Below, piece by piece: positions 51,083-59,461 of a DNA stretch of 64,000 nt. The stretch comes from Streptomyces sp. NRRL S-337 (GTDB lineage: Bacteria; Actinomycetota; Actinomycetes; Streptomycetales; Streptomycetaceae). The translations under genes were made by a program, and so were the position numbers. Where the stretch lies: assembly GCF_000720175.1 (NCBI RefSeq), contig NZ_JOIX01000021.1:1-64000 (forward strand), in the 5' to 3' direction. Below the pieces are notes generated by a model, which saw only the letters and a program-made list of their open reading frames with translations, was not told the DNA's origin and searched no databases. Position 1 is the first letter of the stretch; each line of letters starts with the position of its first letter.

Positions 51083-51964
51083 CTACTTGACCGAACCGGC
51101 CATGATCCCCTGGACGAAGTGACGTTGGAACGCGAAGAACACGATCAGCGGCACGATCAGGGACAGGAAGGCACCGGGCGCCAGCACGCCGATGTTGCTG
51201 CCGAACTGCCGCATCTGCGACTGCAGGGCGACCGTCAGCGGCTGTGACTCGTTGTCCGCGAAGAGCAGGGCGACCAGCATGTCGTTCCAGACCCACAGGA
51301 ACTGGAAGATGGCCAGGCTGGCGATGGCCGGGCGGCCCAGTGGCAGGATCAGCTGGGAGAAGATCCGCCACTCCCCGCCGCCGTCCATCCGCGCGGCCTC
51401 CAGCATCTCCTTGGGGATCTCCGCGAAGTAGTTGCGCAGCAAGAAGATGGCGAACGGCAGACCGTAGGCGGTGTGGAACAGGATGACGCCGGGGATGGAG
51501 CCGAACAGGCCGAGCGCGCCGAACAGTTTGGCCACCGGCAGCAGGCCGATCTGCACCGGCACCACCAGCATGGCGACCACGACCAGGAAGATCCAGTCCC
51601 GGCCGGGGAAGTCCATCCAGGCGAAGGCGTAGCCGGCCAGTGCGGCGATCACCACGACGGCGATCGTGGTGGGCACCGAGATCAGCACGGTGTTCCAGAA
51701 GGCCTGGACGATGCCCGAGTCCTTCAGCAGCGCCGCGTAGTTGTCGAGCGACAGCCGGCCGGGCGCGGTCAGCGCGGTCCACCACCCGCTGTTGGCGTTC
51801 GCCTCCTCCGTACGCAGCGAGGAGATGAACAGGCCGGCGGCCGGGGTGAGCCAGACCAGGCCGATGACGAGCAGGAACAGCTGGATCACGGCCCGGCTGA
51901 TCCGCTTCGCCGGGCGGCGGGCCGACCGCCTGCGCGGCGGGACGGTTTGCTGGGCGGTGGTCAT
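51083..51964 (-). CDS. Sugar ABC transporter permease (MalG type)
   Basis: A 293-aa inner-membrane permease with six predicted helices and the EAA loop EAARMDGGGEWRIFSQLILPL that contacts the ATPase. Its ATG overlaps the stop of the MalF-type gene (ATGA). It is the last gene of the operon and ends MAGSVK, a typical MalG C-terminus. No ATPase gene is present, so it probably uses a shared ATPase such as MsiK, as many Streptomyces sugar importers do. Confidence 0.93.
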   Translation of the reverse strand: MTTAQQTVPPRRRSARRPAKRISRAVIQLFLLVIGLVWLTPAAGLFISSLRTEEANANSGWWTALTAPGRLSLDNYAALLKDSGIVQAFWNTVLISVPTTIAVVVIAALAGYAFAWMDFPGRDWIFLVVVAMLVVPVQIGLLPVAKLFGALGLFGSIPGVILFHTAYGLPFAIFLLRNYFAEIPKEMLEAARMDGGGEWRIFSQLILPLGRPAIASLAIFQFLWVWNDMLVALLFADNESQPLTVALQSQMRQFGSNIGVLAPGAFLSLIVPLIVFFAFQRHFVQGIMAGSVK

Positions 51965-53367
51965 GACTGGCTCCTGCGGAAGCGACGGATGTTGAGGGCC
52001 ATGGCCGGCACCACCAGGAGCAGCAGCAGGACGCCGAGGGCGCTGCCCAGTCCCTGGTTGTTGCCGCCGCCGAAGGAGACCAGCCACATCTGCAGGGCCA
52101 GGACGTTGGCGTCCTGCTGTACCGGCCCGGGCGCGATGATGTAGACGAGGTCGAAGACCTTCATCACGTTGATCACCATCGTCACGAACACCACGCCCAG
52201 GACGGGGCCGAGCAGCGGCACGGTGATCCGGCGGAAGACCTGCCACTCGTTCGCGCCGTCCATCCGCGCGGCCTCCAGCACGTCCCGCGGCATCGAGGAG
52301 AGCCCGGCGCCGATGAGGACCAGGGCGAAGCCGGTCCAGATCCACATGTAGGCGCCGATGATGGCGGGGGTGATGAGGGCCGGGCCGAGCCAGGCGATGC
52401 CCTCGTACGGCGGGGCGAAGTCCTTCGCCGGCAGCTGCAGGGCGTACGACCCCGGAGCGAGACCGGTCAGCCGGTAGGAGCCGTCGGCCGCGGTGGTCGC
52501 CGTGCCGGCCACCTTGCCACGGGAGTCGACGGCCTCGACGGTCAGCTTCGGCAGCCCGCGTTCGCCGCGGTCCACGGTGCCGGGCTTGCCGCCACCGCCG
52601 GGGGTGAAGTCGAGGTAGACCACACCGCGCAGCTCACCGTGGCCGGCCGAGGCCCCCGCGGCCCCGGCCGCGGGCCGCGCCCCGTGCGGCATGTCCTTCG
52701 GCGCCACACCGACCAGCCCGAGGTTGACGACCTGGCCGGGCTCGGTGCGGCGCGCCGTGCGGTAGCCGCCGTCAGGGCGCTTGGTCAGCTGCTTGTCGCC
52801 GAGCCGGGACTTGGCCGTCGGGAAGGACGTGGACTCGCCCTGGAAACTGTCGTGGATGCCGACGGTGACCGCGTTGAGCACACCGCGCTGCGGATCCTGC
52901 TCGTACGCGAGCCGGAAGATGATGCCGGCGGCGAGGAAGGAGATCGCCATCGGCATGAACATCAGCAGCTTGAACGCCGTCTTCCAGCGGATCTTCTCGG
53001 TCAGCACGGCCAGCACCAGACCGAGTCCGGTCAGCAGCGCGGGGGCGAAGACGACCCAGATCGCGCTGTTGCGGATGGCCCGGAGGGTGGCCGGGTCCTG
53101 GAACATCTGGGTGTAGTTGCCGACGCCGACGAAGGTGTCACCCGAGGCGTCGTACATGCTGCGGATGACCGAGAAGACGATGGGGTACGCGACGAGCGCC
53201 CCCAGCAGCAACAGCGCGGGGAAGAGGAACACCGCGGCGATCCGGCGGCGGCGCCGGACGGCGCGCCGCGCGGGGGCGGCGGCCGTCCGGCGGGGAGTGC
53301 CGCCCGGGGGGAGGGGCGGGCCGCCGCGCGTGGTGGCGGGCGGCACCGCTGAAGTGGTGGCAGGCAT
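51961..53367 (-). CDS. Sugar ABC transporter permease (MalF type) with inserted extracytoplasmic domain
   Basis: A 468-aa MalF-type permease with the EAA loop EAARMDGANEWQVFRRITVPL at about 365-385. Between the third and fourth helices it carries an insertion of about 150 residues (172-322). The insertion includes a small beta-sandwich resembling SdrD-B/carboxypeptidase-regulatory domains (GLPKLTVEAVDSRGKV, TTAADGSYRLTGLAPGSYAL), predicted to face outside. E. coli MalF also has a large periplasmic domain here (P2), but of a different fold. The protein ends 3 nt inside the malG-type start. Confidence 0.9.
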   Translation of the reverse strand: MPATTSAVPPATTRGGPPLPPGGTPRRTAAAPARRAVRRRRRIAAVFLFPALLLLGALVAYPIVFSVIRSMYDASGDTFVGVGNYTQMFQDPATLRAIRNSAIWVVFAPALLTGLGLVLAVLTEKIRWKTAFKLLMFMPMAISFLAAGIIFRLAYEQDPQRGVLNAVTVGIHDSFQGESTSFPTAKSRLGDKQLTKRPDGGYRTARRTEPGQVVNLGLVGVAPKDMPHGARPAAGAAGASAGHGELRGVVYLDFTPGGGGKPGTVDRGERGLPKLTVEAVDSRGKVAGTATTAADGSYRLTGLAPGSYALQLPAKDFAPPYEGIAWLGPALITPAIIGAYMWIWTGFALVLIGAGLSSMPRDVLEAARMDGANEWQVFRRITVPLLGPVLGVVFVTMVINVMKVFDLVYIIAPGPVQQDANVLALQMWLVSFGGGNNQGLGSALGVLLLLLVVPAMALNIRRFRRSQS

Positions 53368-53384
53368 GGCTGGAGCCTCGGTCC

Positions 53385-54719
53385 TTACTTTCCGTACGCC
53401 TTGGCCGCGGCCGCTTCGAGCTTCTGGGCCGTGCCCTTGGGGTCGGACGGGTCACGCAGGAAGTCCTGCAGCAGCTTCCACTCGCCGGCGCCCTGGGTGC
53501 CGCCGAAGGCCGCCGGTGCCTGGTCGGACATGTCGAAGCGCACCGAATTCCCGGCGCCGGTCAGCGACTTGGCCGCATTGCGGGTGACCTCGTCGTGGTA
53601 GGCGGACGCCGGCACCTTCTTGTTGGGCGAGATGTAGCCGCCCGCCTTGGCCCAGATCGCCGACGCCTCGGGCGTGCCCAGGTACTTGACCAGTTCCATG
53701 GCGGCCTTCTTGTTCTTCCCGGCCTTGAGCACCACCGCGGCGTCACCACCGCTGACCACCGGCGCCTTGCCGCCGTCGACCGACGGGAAGGGGAAGAACT
53801 TGGCGTCCTCGCCGACCTTCTTGTGCAGTTCGTCGGTGACCAGGGCGCTGACGAAGTCGCCCTCGTAGACCATGGCGGCCTTCTGCTCGGGGCCGAAGAC
53901 CTGCTGGACGGACTCGGGGAAGTCGGTGCGCAGCGCGCCCGATCCGCCGCCGGCCACCAGGTTCTTGTCGCCGAAGAGCTTGCCGAGGGTGGTCAGAGCC
54001 TTGACCACGGAGGCATCGGTCCACGGGATCTTGTGGGCGGCCAGCTGGTCGTACTTCTCCTGTCCGGCCTGGGAGAGGTAGATGTTTTCGAACCAGTCGG
54101 TGAGCGGCCAGCCGGCCTCACCGGCGACCGAGAAGGCCGGGACACCCGAGTCGGAGAGGGTGCGGCCGGACTTCAGCATCTCCTGGTACGTCTTCGCGGG
54201 CTTCACCCCGGCCTGCGAGAACGCCTCCGGGCTGTACCAGACCGTCGACTTGTGCGACGCCTTGAAGTACAGGCCGTAGTACGTCTTGTCGACGGTGCCG
54301 TAGTCCTTCCAGACCTGCGCGAAGTTCCGCTTGGCCTCGGCGCCGATCTCCGCCGAGAGCGGCGCCAGCCAGCCCTTCTTGGCGAACTGCTGCAGCACGC
54401 CGACCTGCGGCACCATCACCACGTCGGGCGCGTTGCCGCCCTCGATCTGGCTGCCGACGACGGTCGAGACGTTGTCGCCGGTGGAGGAGAAGACCACCTT
54501 GGCGCCGGTCTTCTCGGAGAACCCGTCCAGCACCTTCTTGAAGTTGGTCTGTTCCACGCCGGTCCAGACACCGGCCACGGTGAGCGTCTGGCCGCTGAGT
54601 TCCTGCTTGCCGCCGCCGGCCGAGGCACCGCCGCCACATGCGGTGGCGGACAGCGCCAGGCCGAGCACGGCCGCGCCGGAGAGGGCGGCTCGGGTGTGTC
54701 GTACGGAGGGTCGTCTCAT
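53385..54719 (-). CDS. Extracellular sugar-binding lipoprotein
   Basis: A 444-aa family 1 solute-binding protein with a lipoprotein signal peptide and lipobox ATAC (Cys at about 28), then a two-lobe binding fold (SGQTLTVAGVWTGVEQTNF, GNAPDVVMVPQVG, AMVYEGDF, GGDAAVVLKAGKNKKAAMELV). It delivers the sugar to the two permeases downstream. Given the alpha-glucosidase upstream, an alpha-glucoside is likely. ATG 54719 has GAAGGGAA upstream. Confidence 0.93.
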   Translation of the reverse strand: MRRPSVRHTRAALSGAAVLGLALSATACGGGASAGGGKQELSGQTLTVAGVWTGVEQTNFKKVLDGFSEKTGAKVVFSSTGDNVSTVVGSQIEGGNAPDVVMVPQVGVLQQFAKKGWLAPLSAEIGAEAKRNFAQVWKDYGTVDKTYYGLYFKASHKSTVWYSPEAFSQAGVKPAKTYQEMLKSGRTLSDSGVPAFSVAGEAGWPLTDWFENIYLSQAGQEKYDQLAAHKIPWTDASVVKALTTLGKLFGDKNLVAGGGSGALRTDFPESVQQVFGPEQKAAMVYEGDFVSALVTDELHKKVGEDAKFFPFPSVDGGKAPVVSGGDAAVVLKAGKNKKAAMELVKYLGTPEASAIWAKAGGYISPNKKVPASAYHDEVTRNAAKSLTGAGNSVRFDMSDQAPAAFGGTQGAGEWKLLQDFLRDPSDPKGTAQKLEAAAAKAYGK

Positions 54720-54772
54720 GGTGGTTTTCCCTTCGGGAGGACTGGCGGGGCGTCGGGGGGAGGGGTGTGGGG

Positions 54773-56536
54773 CTATCGGGGGGCGGGTGCGGACGCGGAC
54801 CCGGGGGCGTGCATCCACCAGGCGGCGGTGGAGCCGGGCAGCGTCCCCGGGGGGCAGTCGCCGCTGGCCAGCAGCGGGACGCCGGGGGCGGGGGCGGGCA
54901 CCGGCTCGGTGCCGAAGTTGACGGCACAGACCAGACCGTCGCCGCGTTCGAACGCCAGCACCTGGGGCGGGGAGGGGAGCCAGCGCAGCGTTCCCTCGCC
55001 GAGCTGGGGGAGGCTGCGGCGCAGCTGCAGCCCCTCGCGGTAGAGGTGCCAGAACGACCGGGTGTCGGCCAGGGCGCGGTCCGTGGCGTGGTCGGCGAAC
55101 CACTCCGGCTGCGGCAGCCAGGGCCGCGCCGCGTCGGTACCCGCGGTGAAGCCGAACGGGGAGGCGTGCCCGGACCAGGGGAGCGGCACCCGGCAGCCGT
55201 CGCGGATGTGCTGCCGGCTGCCCGTGCGGTGGAATATCGGGTCGGTCAGGACCTCGTCCGGCAGGTCGACGACCTCCGGCAGCCCCAGCTCCTCACCCTG
55301 GTAGATGTACGCCGCGCCGGGCAGCGCCAGCATCAGCAGCGCGGCGGCCCGGGCCCGGGCGGCCCCGAGACCACTTGGACCACTGCTGGGTTCGGTCGCG
55401 TACCGGGTGACGGTCCGGACCTGGTCGTGGTTGTTGAGGACCCAGGTGACCGTGGAGCCGGTGCCCGCGATGTCGGTCAGCGCCTCGGAGATCACCGTGC
55501 GGAAGGTGTCGACGTCCCAGCGCGCGGTCAGCAGGTGGAAGAAGAACGCCTGGTGCAGCTCGTCGGGCCGGACGTACGCGGCCTGTTCGCTCGGGGTACG
55601 GACCGAGACCTCGCCGACCAGCAGCCGGTCGCGGCCGTCGCGCGCGGTGTACTCCTCGCACAGTGAGCGCCAGTCGCGCCACACCTGGTGCACCTCGGGC
55701 TGGTTCCAGGCCAGCGGGTTGACCGAGTCGCGGGTCCGCTCGTCGGCCGCCGGGTCGGGGGAGTCCGGGAGCTCGGGGTGCTTGAACAGCCCGGCGGCCA
55801 CGTCGATCCGGAAGCCGTCGACGCCGCGGTCCAGCCAGAAGCGCAGCACCTTGTCGAAGTCGGCGGGCACCGCGGGGTTGCGCCAGTTCAGATCGGGCTG
55901 CTCGGGCGTGAACATGTGGAGGTACCACTGGCCCGCGGTGCCGTCCGGCTCGGTGACGCGGGACCAGGCGGGACCGCCGAACATCGCCCGCCAGTTGTTG
56001 GGCGGCAGTTCACCGTCCGCCCCGCGTCCGTCGGCGAAGTGGAACAGCGCGCGGGCCTCGCTGCCCGGTCCGTCCTGCAGGGCCGCGCGGAACCACGGGT
56101 GGTCGCTGGAGCAGTGGTTGGGGACGATGTCCAGCAGGACCCTCAGGCCCAGCCGGTGCGCGTCGGCCACCAGCAGGTCGAATTCCGCGAGGTCGCCGTA
56201 TACCGGGTCGACGTCGCGGTAGTCGGCGACGTCGTAGCCGTGGTCGTGCTGCGGGGAGGGGTAGAAGGGGCTGAGCCAGATGCCGTCCACCCCGAGCTTC
56301 TTGAGGTACGGCAACCCCGTGCGGACGCCGGCCAGATCGCCGATGCCGTCACCGGTGCTGTCGAGGAAGCTGCGGACGTAGACCTGGTAGATCACCGCGT
56401 CGCGCCACCAGCGCTGAGCCGTGTCCGGGGACGTGGTCCCGGTGGCCGGCCGGACCGCGGGGGCGGCGGGGCCGGTGAGGGGGAGGGAGGGCGCGTCTTC
56501 GGCCGGGGAGCCGTTGTCTGCGGTGGCGATGAGCAT
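54773..56536 (-). CDS. GH13 alpha-glucosidase
   Basis: A 587-aa GH13 enzyme of the alpha-glucosidase/oligo-1,6-glucosidase group, without signal peptide. Catalytic residues are Asp245 (GFRIDVA, nucleophile), Glu309 (LLVGEV, acid/base) and Asp371 (NNHDQ), with the substrate-binding LDIVPNH. It hydrolyses the alpha-glucosides brought in by the importer encoded downstream. It is the first gene of the operon (glucosidase, binding protein, two permeases). TTGACA on the minus strand (56626-56631) may be its -35. Confidence 0.94.
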   Translation of the reverse strand: MLIATADNGSPAEDAPSLPLTGPAAPAVRPATGTTSPDTAQRWWRDAVIYQVYVRSFLDSTGDGIGDLAGVRTGLPYLKKLGVDGIWLSPFYPSPQHDHGYDVADYRDVDPVYGDLAEFDLLVADAHRLGLRVLLDIVPNHCSSDHPWFRAALQDGPGSEARALFHFADGRGADGELPPNNWRAMFGGPAWSRVTEPDGTAGQWYLHMFTPEQPDLNWRNPAVPADFDKVLRFWLDRGVDGFRIDVAAGLFKHPELPDSPDPAADERTRDSVNPLAWNQPEVHQVWRDWRSLCEEYTARDGRDRLLVGEVSVRTPSEQAAYVRPDELHQAFFFHLLTARWDVDTFRTVISEALTDIAGTGSTVTWVLNNHDQVRTVTRYATEPSSGPSGLGAARARAAALLMLALPGAAYIYQGEELGLPEVVDLPDEVLTDPIFHRTGSRQHIRDGCRVPLPWSGHASPFGFTAGTDAARPWLPQPEWFADHATDRALADTRSFWHLYREGLQLRRSLPQLGEGTLRWLPSPPQVLAFERGDGLVCAVNFGTEPVPAPAPGVPLLASGDCPPGTLPGSTAAWWMHAPGSASAPAPR

Positions 56537-56625
56537 CTGCCGTGATCCCGTTCTTGCATGAGCATGCCGTGCGGCCTGCCGGGGTCGCTGTTATGCATGC
56601 ATGTTAAGTAGGCATGTCTTTTCGG

Positions 56626-56631
56626 TGTCAA
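56626..56631 (-). promoter_or_regulatory. -35 element of the alpha-glucoside operon
   Basis: A consensus TTGACA on the minus strand lies about 90 nt upstream of the GH13 start in an AT-richer stretch; TAACAT follows 19 nt later and TACTTA 15 nt later as -10 candidates. A CATG/GCATGCAT-rich zone around 56593-56616 may hold operator sites. Confidence 0.5.
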
Positions 56632-56701
56632 CGAAAAGGAGGGAACTGTTTGCAAGGTGCCCCGATTTGTCCCGCATTTTTACGCGGGTCGAAGCGCGTC
56701 C

Positions 56702-56718
56702 GTTACTTAACAAGTAAC
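56702..56718. promoter_or_regulatory. Perfect inverted repeat upstream of the sugar operon
   Basis: GTTACTT-AAC-AAGTAAC, 7-bp arms, in the 213-nt gap between the orphan binding protein and the GH13 gene. Its AT-rich arms look like a repressor site. No LacI gene is in the window. Confidence 0.6.
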
Positions 56719-56749
56719 TAGGGAGGGGGGAGGTGACGTCGGGCGAGGG

Positions 56750-58021
56750 TCAGCCGCGGCTGACGATGGCCCGCAGTTCGCGCTCCAGGCGCGCGACGGT
56801 GGCGTCCGTGCTCAGCCGGTGGACCAGCGCGTCGTGCATGACGGCCTGCACCGCCAGGCTCACCTGGTCGTAGCGCGGGCTCTTCAGCCGCGGCCGGGCG
56901 GTCAGCACCGCCCGCTTGAGCGTCGGCAGGTACGGGAACCGCCGCACCAGCCGCGGATCCGCGTACAGATCCGCCCACACCGGTGGCAGCGCACCCTCGG
57001 TGAGTACCCGGCGCTGCACCGGCTCGGACGTCAGATAGGAGATCAGCGCAGCGGCCGTCTCCGGATGCCGCGAATGCGCGTTGACGGCCAGATTGGAACC
57101 GCCGAGCGCGCTGGCACCCGGCCCGTCGGGACCCGGCAGCGGCACCGCGCCGAACTTCCCCGCCACCTTCGACGTCGGGCCGCCGGCCAGCGCGTACGCG
57201 TAGGGCCAGTTCCGCAGGAACAGCAGATGGCCGTCCTGGAAGGACTTGCGGGACTCCTCCTCCTTGTACGCCAGGGCCCGCCGGGGGATCCACCCCTCGC
57301 GCACCCCGTCGAGCAGGAACGACAGACCCCGGCGGGCCGCGGGGGAGTCCACGGTCACCCGGGTGCCCTCACCGGCGAGCACCGAACCGCCCGCCGACTG
57401 CACCGCCTCGACGACGTTGGCGGTCAGTCCCTCGTACGGCAGGAACTGGCCCGCATAGCCGTCCAGTCCGTACTTGGGCGCCACCGTCCTCGCCAGACGC
57501 GCCAACTCGGCCCAGGTGCGCGGGGGCCGGGCACCCTCCCGGTCGAGCACGTCCTTGCGGTAGTAGAGCAGCCCCGCGTTGGTCACGTACGGAACCGCGT
57601 AGAGCCGGCCCCGGAAGGTCGCGGTGTCCACCACGGGAGGCAGGAAGCGCTTCAGCGGGAACCGCGTGCCGTCCACCGGCCTGATCCAGCCCGCGGCCGC
57701 GAACTCCGACGTCCAGGCCACGTCGATGTTCAGCACGTCGAAGCGGGCGCTGTGCGAGCGCAGCTCGGTGACCATCTGGGCCCGGACCTCGTCGGCCGCG
57801 TCGGGCAGCTCGACCAGTGTCACCTTCTCGCGCGGGTGGTGGACGTTCCAGCCGTCGAGGACGCCGCGCAGATAGCCCGTGAGGTCGCCGCCGGTCACGA
57901 GCGTGATGGGGCCCCGGCCGTCCGGGTCGCCGAGCGGCTCACCGGCCCGGGCACCCGCACTGCCCGCGAACAGCAGCGAAAAGACCAGCAGAGCCCTCGT
58001 CGCGGCACGCTTCCACCGCAT
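56750..58021 (-). CDS. Orphan ABC solute-binding protein (non-lipoprotein)
   Basis: A 423-aa family 1 solute-binding protein (DGRGPITLVTGGDLTGYLRG, SARFDVLNIDVAWTSEFAAAGWI, VPYVTNAGLLYY, RKSFQDGHLLFLRNWPYAY), similar to trehalose/maltose binding proteins. The signal peptide ends near GARA and has no lipobox Cys, so it is probably not lipid-anchored. No permease gene follows; the nearest permeases belong to the operon beyond the 213-nt gap. RBS AAGGAGGAG lies 3 nt before ATG 58021. Confidence 0.88.
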   Translation of the reverse strand: MRWKRAATRALLVFSLLFAGSAGARAGEPLGDPDGRGPITLVTGGDLTGYLRGVLDGWNVHHPREKVTLVELPDAADEVRAQMVTELRSHSARFDVLNIDVAWTSEFAAAGWIRPVDGTRFPLKRFLPPVVDTATFRGRLYAVPYVTNAGLLYYRKDVLDREGARPPRTWAELARLARTVAPKYGLDGYAGQFLPYEGLTANVVEAVQSAGGSVLAGEGTRVTVDSPAARRGLSFLLDGVREGWIPRRALAYKEEESRKSFQDGHLLFLRNWPYAYALAGGPTSKVAGKFGAVPLPGPDGPGASALGGSNLAVNAHSRHPETAAALISYLTSEPVQRRVLTEGALPPVWADLYADPRLVRRFPYLPTLKRAVLTARPRLKSPRYDQVSLAVQAVMHDALVHRLSTDATVARLERELRAIVSRG

Positions 58022-58193
58022 GGGCTCCTCCTTGAACCAGGCGTCGACGGGACACTGGACCGACAGCCCGCCCCATGTATACCTGTTAGCCATGCGGGAT
58101 ACTAGATGTCGCAGGGAGATACGACGACCGACCGGCTCACACCCGGATGAGTTCACATAACCGGCATGTAGGGCGGGGAGGGAGAGGAAGAGC

Positions 58194-58700
58194 GTGCGGC
58201 TGCCACTCCTTGCTCTGTTGGTCAGCGGACCCGCACACGGCTACGAACTCAAACAGGCCCTTGAGAACCTCCTCGGCGCGGCATACCCTCAGCCGAACGT
58301 CGGCCAGATCTACGTCACCCTGAGCAGGCTGGAGAAGGCGGGCCTGATCGCGGGTGAGGACGTCGAGCAGTCGGACCGGCCCAACAAGCGCATCTACCGG
58401 ATCACCGCCGCGGGGCGGGAGGCGGTGGACGCCTGGTTCGACGAGCCCACCGCCGAACCGCGGGTGCGGGACGAATTCTTCATGAAGCTCGCTGTCGCCT
58501 CGCAGACCGGGACCGCGGACCGGATCGCCCTGATCAACAAGCAGCGCCGCCAGTACCTCAACACCATGCGCGACCTGTCGAAACTCGCGGCGGTGGAGGA
58601 CCGGGGCAACCCGATCGCACAGCTGCTGATCGAGGGCGCGATGCTGCATCTCCAGGCGGATCTGGACTGGCTGGAGCGCTGTCAAGAGGAGTTGGAATGA
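58194..58700 (+). CDS. PadR-family regulator of an ABC exporter
   Basis: A 168-aa PadR regulator: winged helix (1-75: SGPAHGYELKQALENLLG, VGQIYVTLSRLEKAGLI) and a helical C-terminal domain. GTG 58194 follows GAGAGGAAGA. It overlaps the ATPase gene by ATGA, and the ATPase lies ahead of an FtsX-type permease, so this is a regulator-exporter operon. Confidence 0.92.
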   Translation: MRLPLLALLVSGPAHGYELKQALENLLGAAYPQPNVGQIYVTLSRLEKAGLIAGEDVEQSDRPNKRIYRITAAGREAVDAWFDEPTAEPRVRDEFFMKLAVASQTGTADRIALINKQRRQYLNTMRDLSKLAAVEDRGNPIAQLLIEGAMLHLQADLDWLERCQEELE

Positions 58701-59458
58701 ACCGGGACGAGCCGTCCGGCCCGATAGTGAGGGCAGCCGGCCTGGTCAAGACCCACCGGCCGGAAGGTGCCGCCCCCGTCCACGCCGTGCGGGGCGTCGA
58801 CCTGACCGTCGAGCGCGGCGAATTCGTCGCCGTGACCGGCCCCTCGGGCGCGGGCAAATCCACCCTTCTGCACCTTCTCGGCGGCCTCGACCGCCCCGAC
58901 AGCGGCTCCCTGTGGCTCGACGGCCGCCAGGTCGACGGCTACCGCGAGGCCCGCTGGGCGGAGCTGCGCCGCAACCACATCGGCATCGTCTTCCAGTTCT
59001 TCAACCTGGTCTCCAACCTCTCCGTCGCCGACAACGTCGAACTCCCCGCGCTGCTGGCCGGCCGCTCCCCCCGGCAGGCCCGTACCGCCCGGGCCGAGCT
59101 GCTCGACGAGCTCGGCCTGACCGGCAAGGAGAACTGCACGCCCGGCGAGCTCTCCGGTGGCGAACAGCAGCGGGTCGCCCTCGCCCGCGCCCTGGTCAAC
59201 GCCCCCAGCCTGCTGCTCGCCGACGAACCCGCCGGCAGCCTGGACAGCAAGGGCACCCGGGAGGTGCTGCGGCTGCTCGCCCGCTTCCACCGGCGCGGCC
59301 AGACCATCCTCCTGGTCACCCATGACGCCAGGATCGCCAGCGCCGCGGACCGGGTGATCAGCTTCTTCGACGGCCAGGTCGTCGACGACGCCCACCTCGG
59401 CAGCGAGCCCGGCCGCCCGGCGGCCGGTGTGTCCGACGTACTGAAGCTCCGGGGCTGA
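58697..59458 (+). CDS. ABC exporter ATPase (MacB/LolD type)
   Basis: A 253-aa ATP-binding protein: Walker A GPSGAGKST, signature LSGGEQQRVALARAL, Walker B LLLADEP, H-loop VTHD. It pairs with the permease gene 3 nt downstream. MacB/LolD-type exporters move peptides, lipoproteins or antibiotics; the cargo is unknown. Confidence 0.95.
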   Translation: MNRDEPSGPIVRAAGLVKTHRPEGAAPVHAVRGVDLTVERGEFVAVTGPSGAGKSTLLHLLGGLDRPDSGSLWLDGRQVDGYREARWAELRRNHIGIVFQFFNLVSNLSVADNVELPALLAGRSPRQARTARAELLDELGLTGKENCTPGELSGGEQQRVALARALVNAPSLLLADEPAGSLDSKGTREVLRLLARFHRRGQTILLVTHDARIASAADRVISFFDGQVVDDAHLGSEPGRPAAGVSDVLKLRG

Positions 59459-59461
59459 CCC

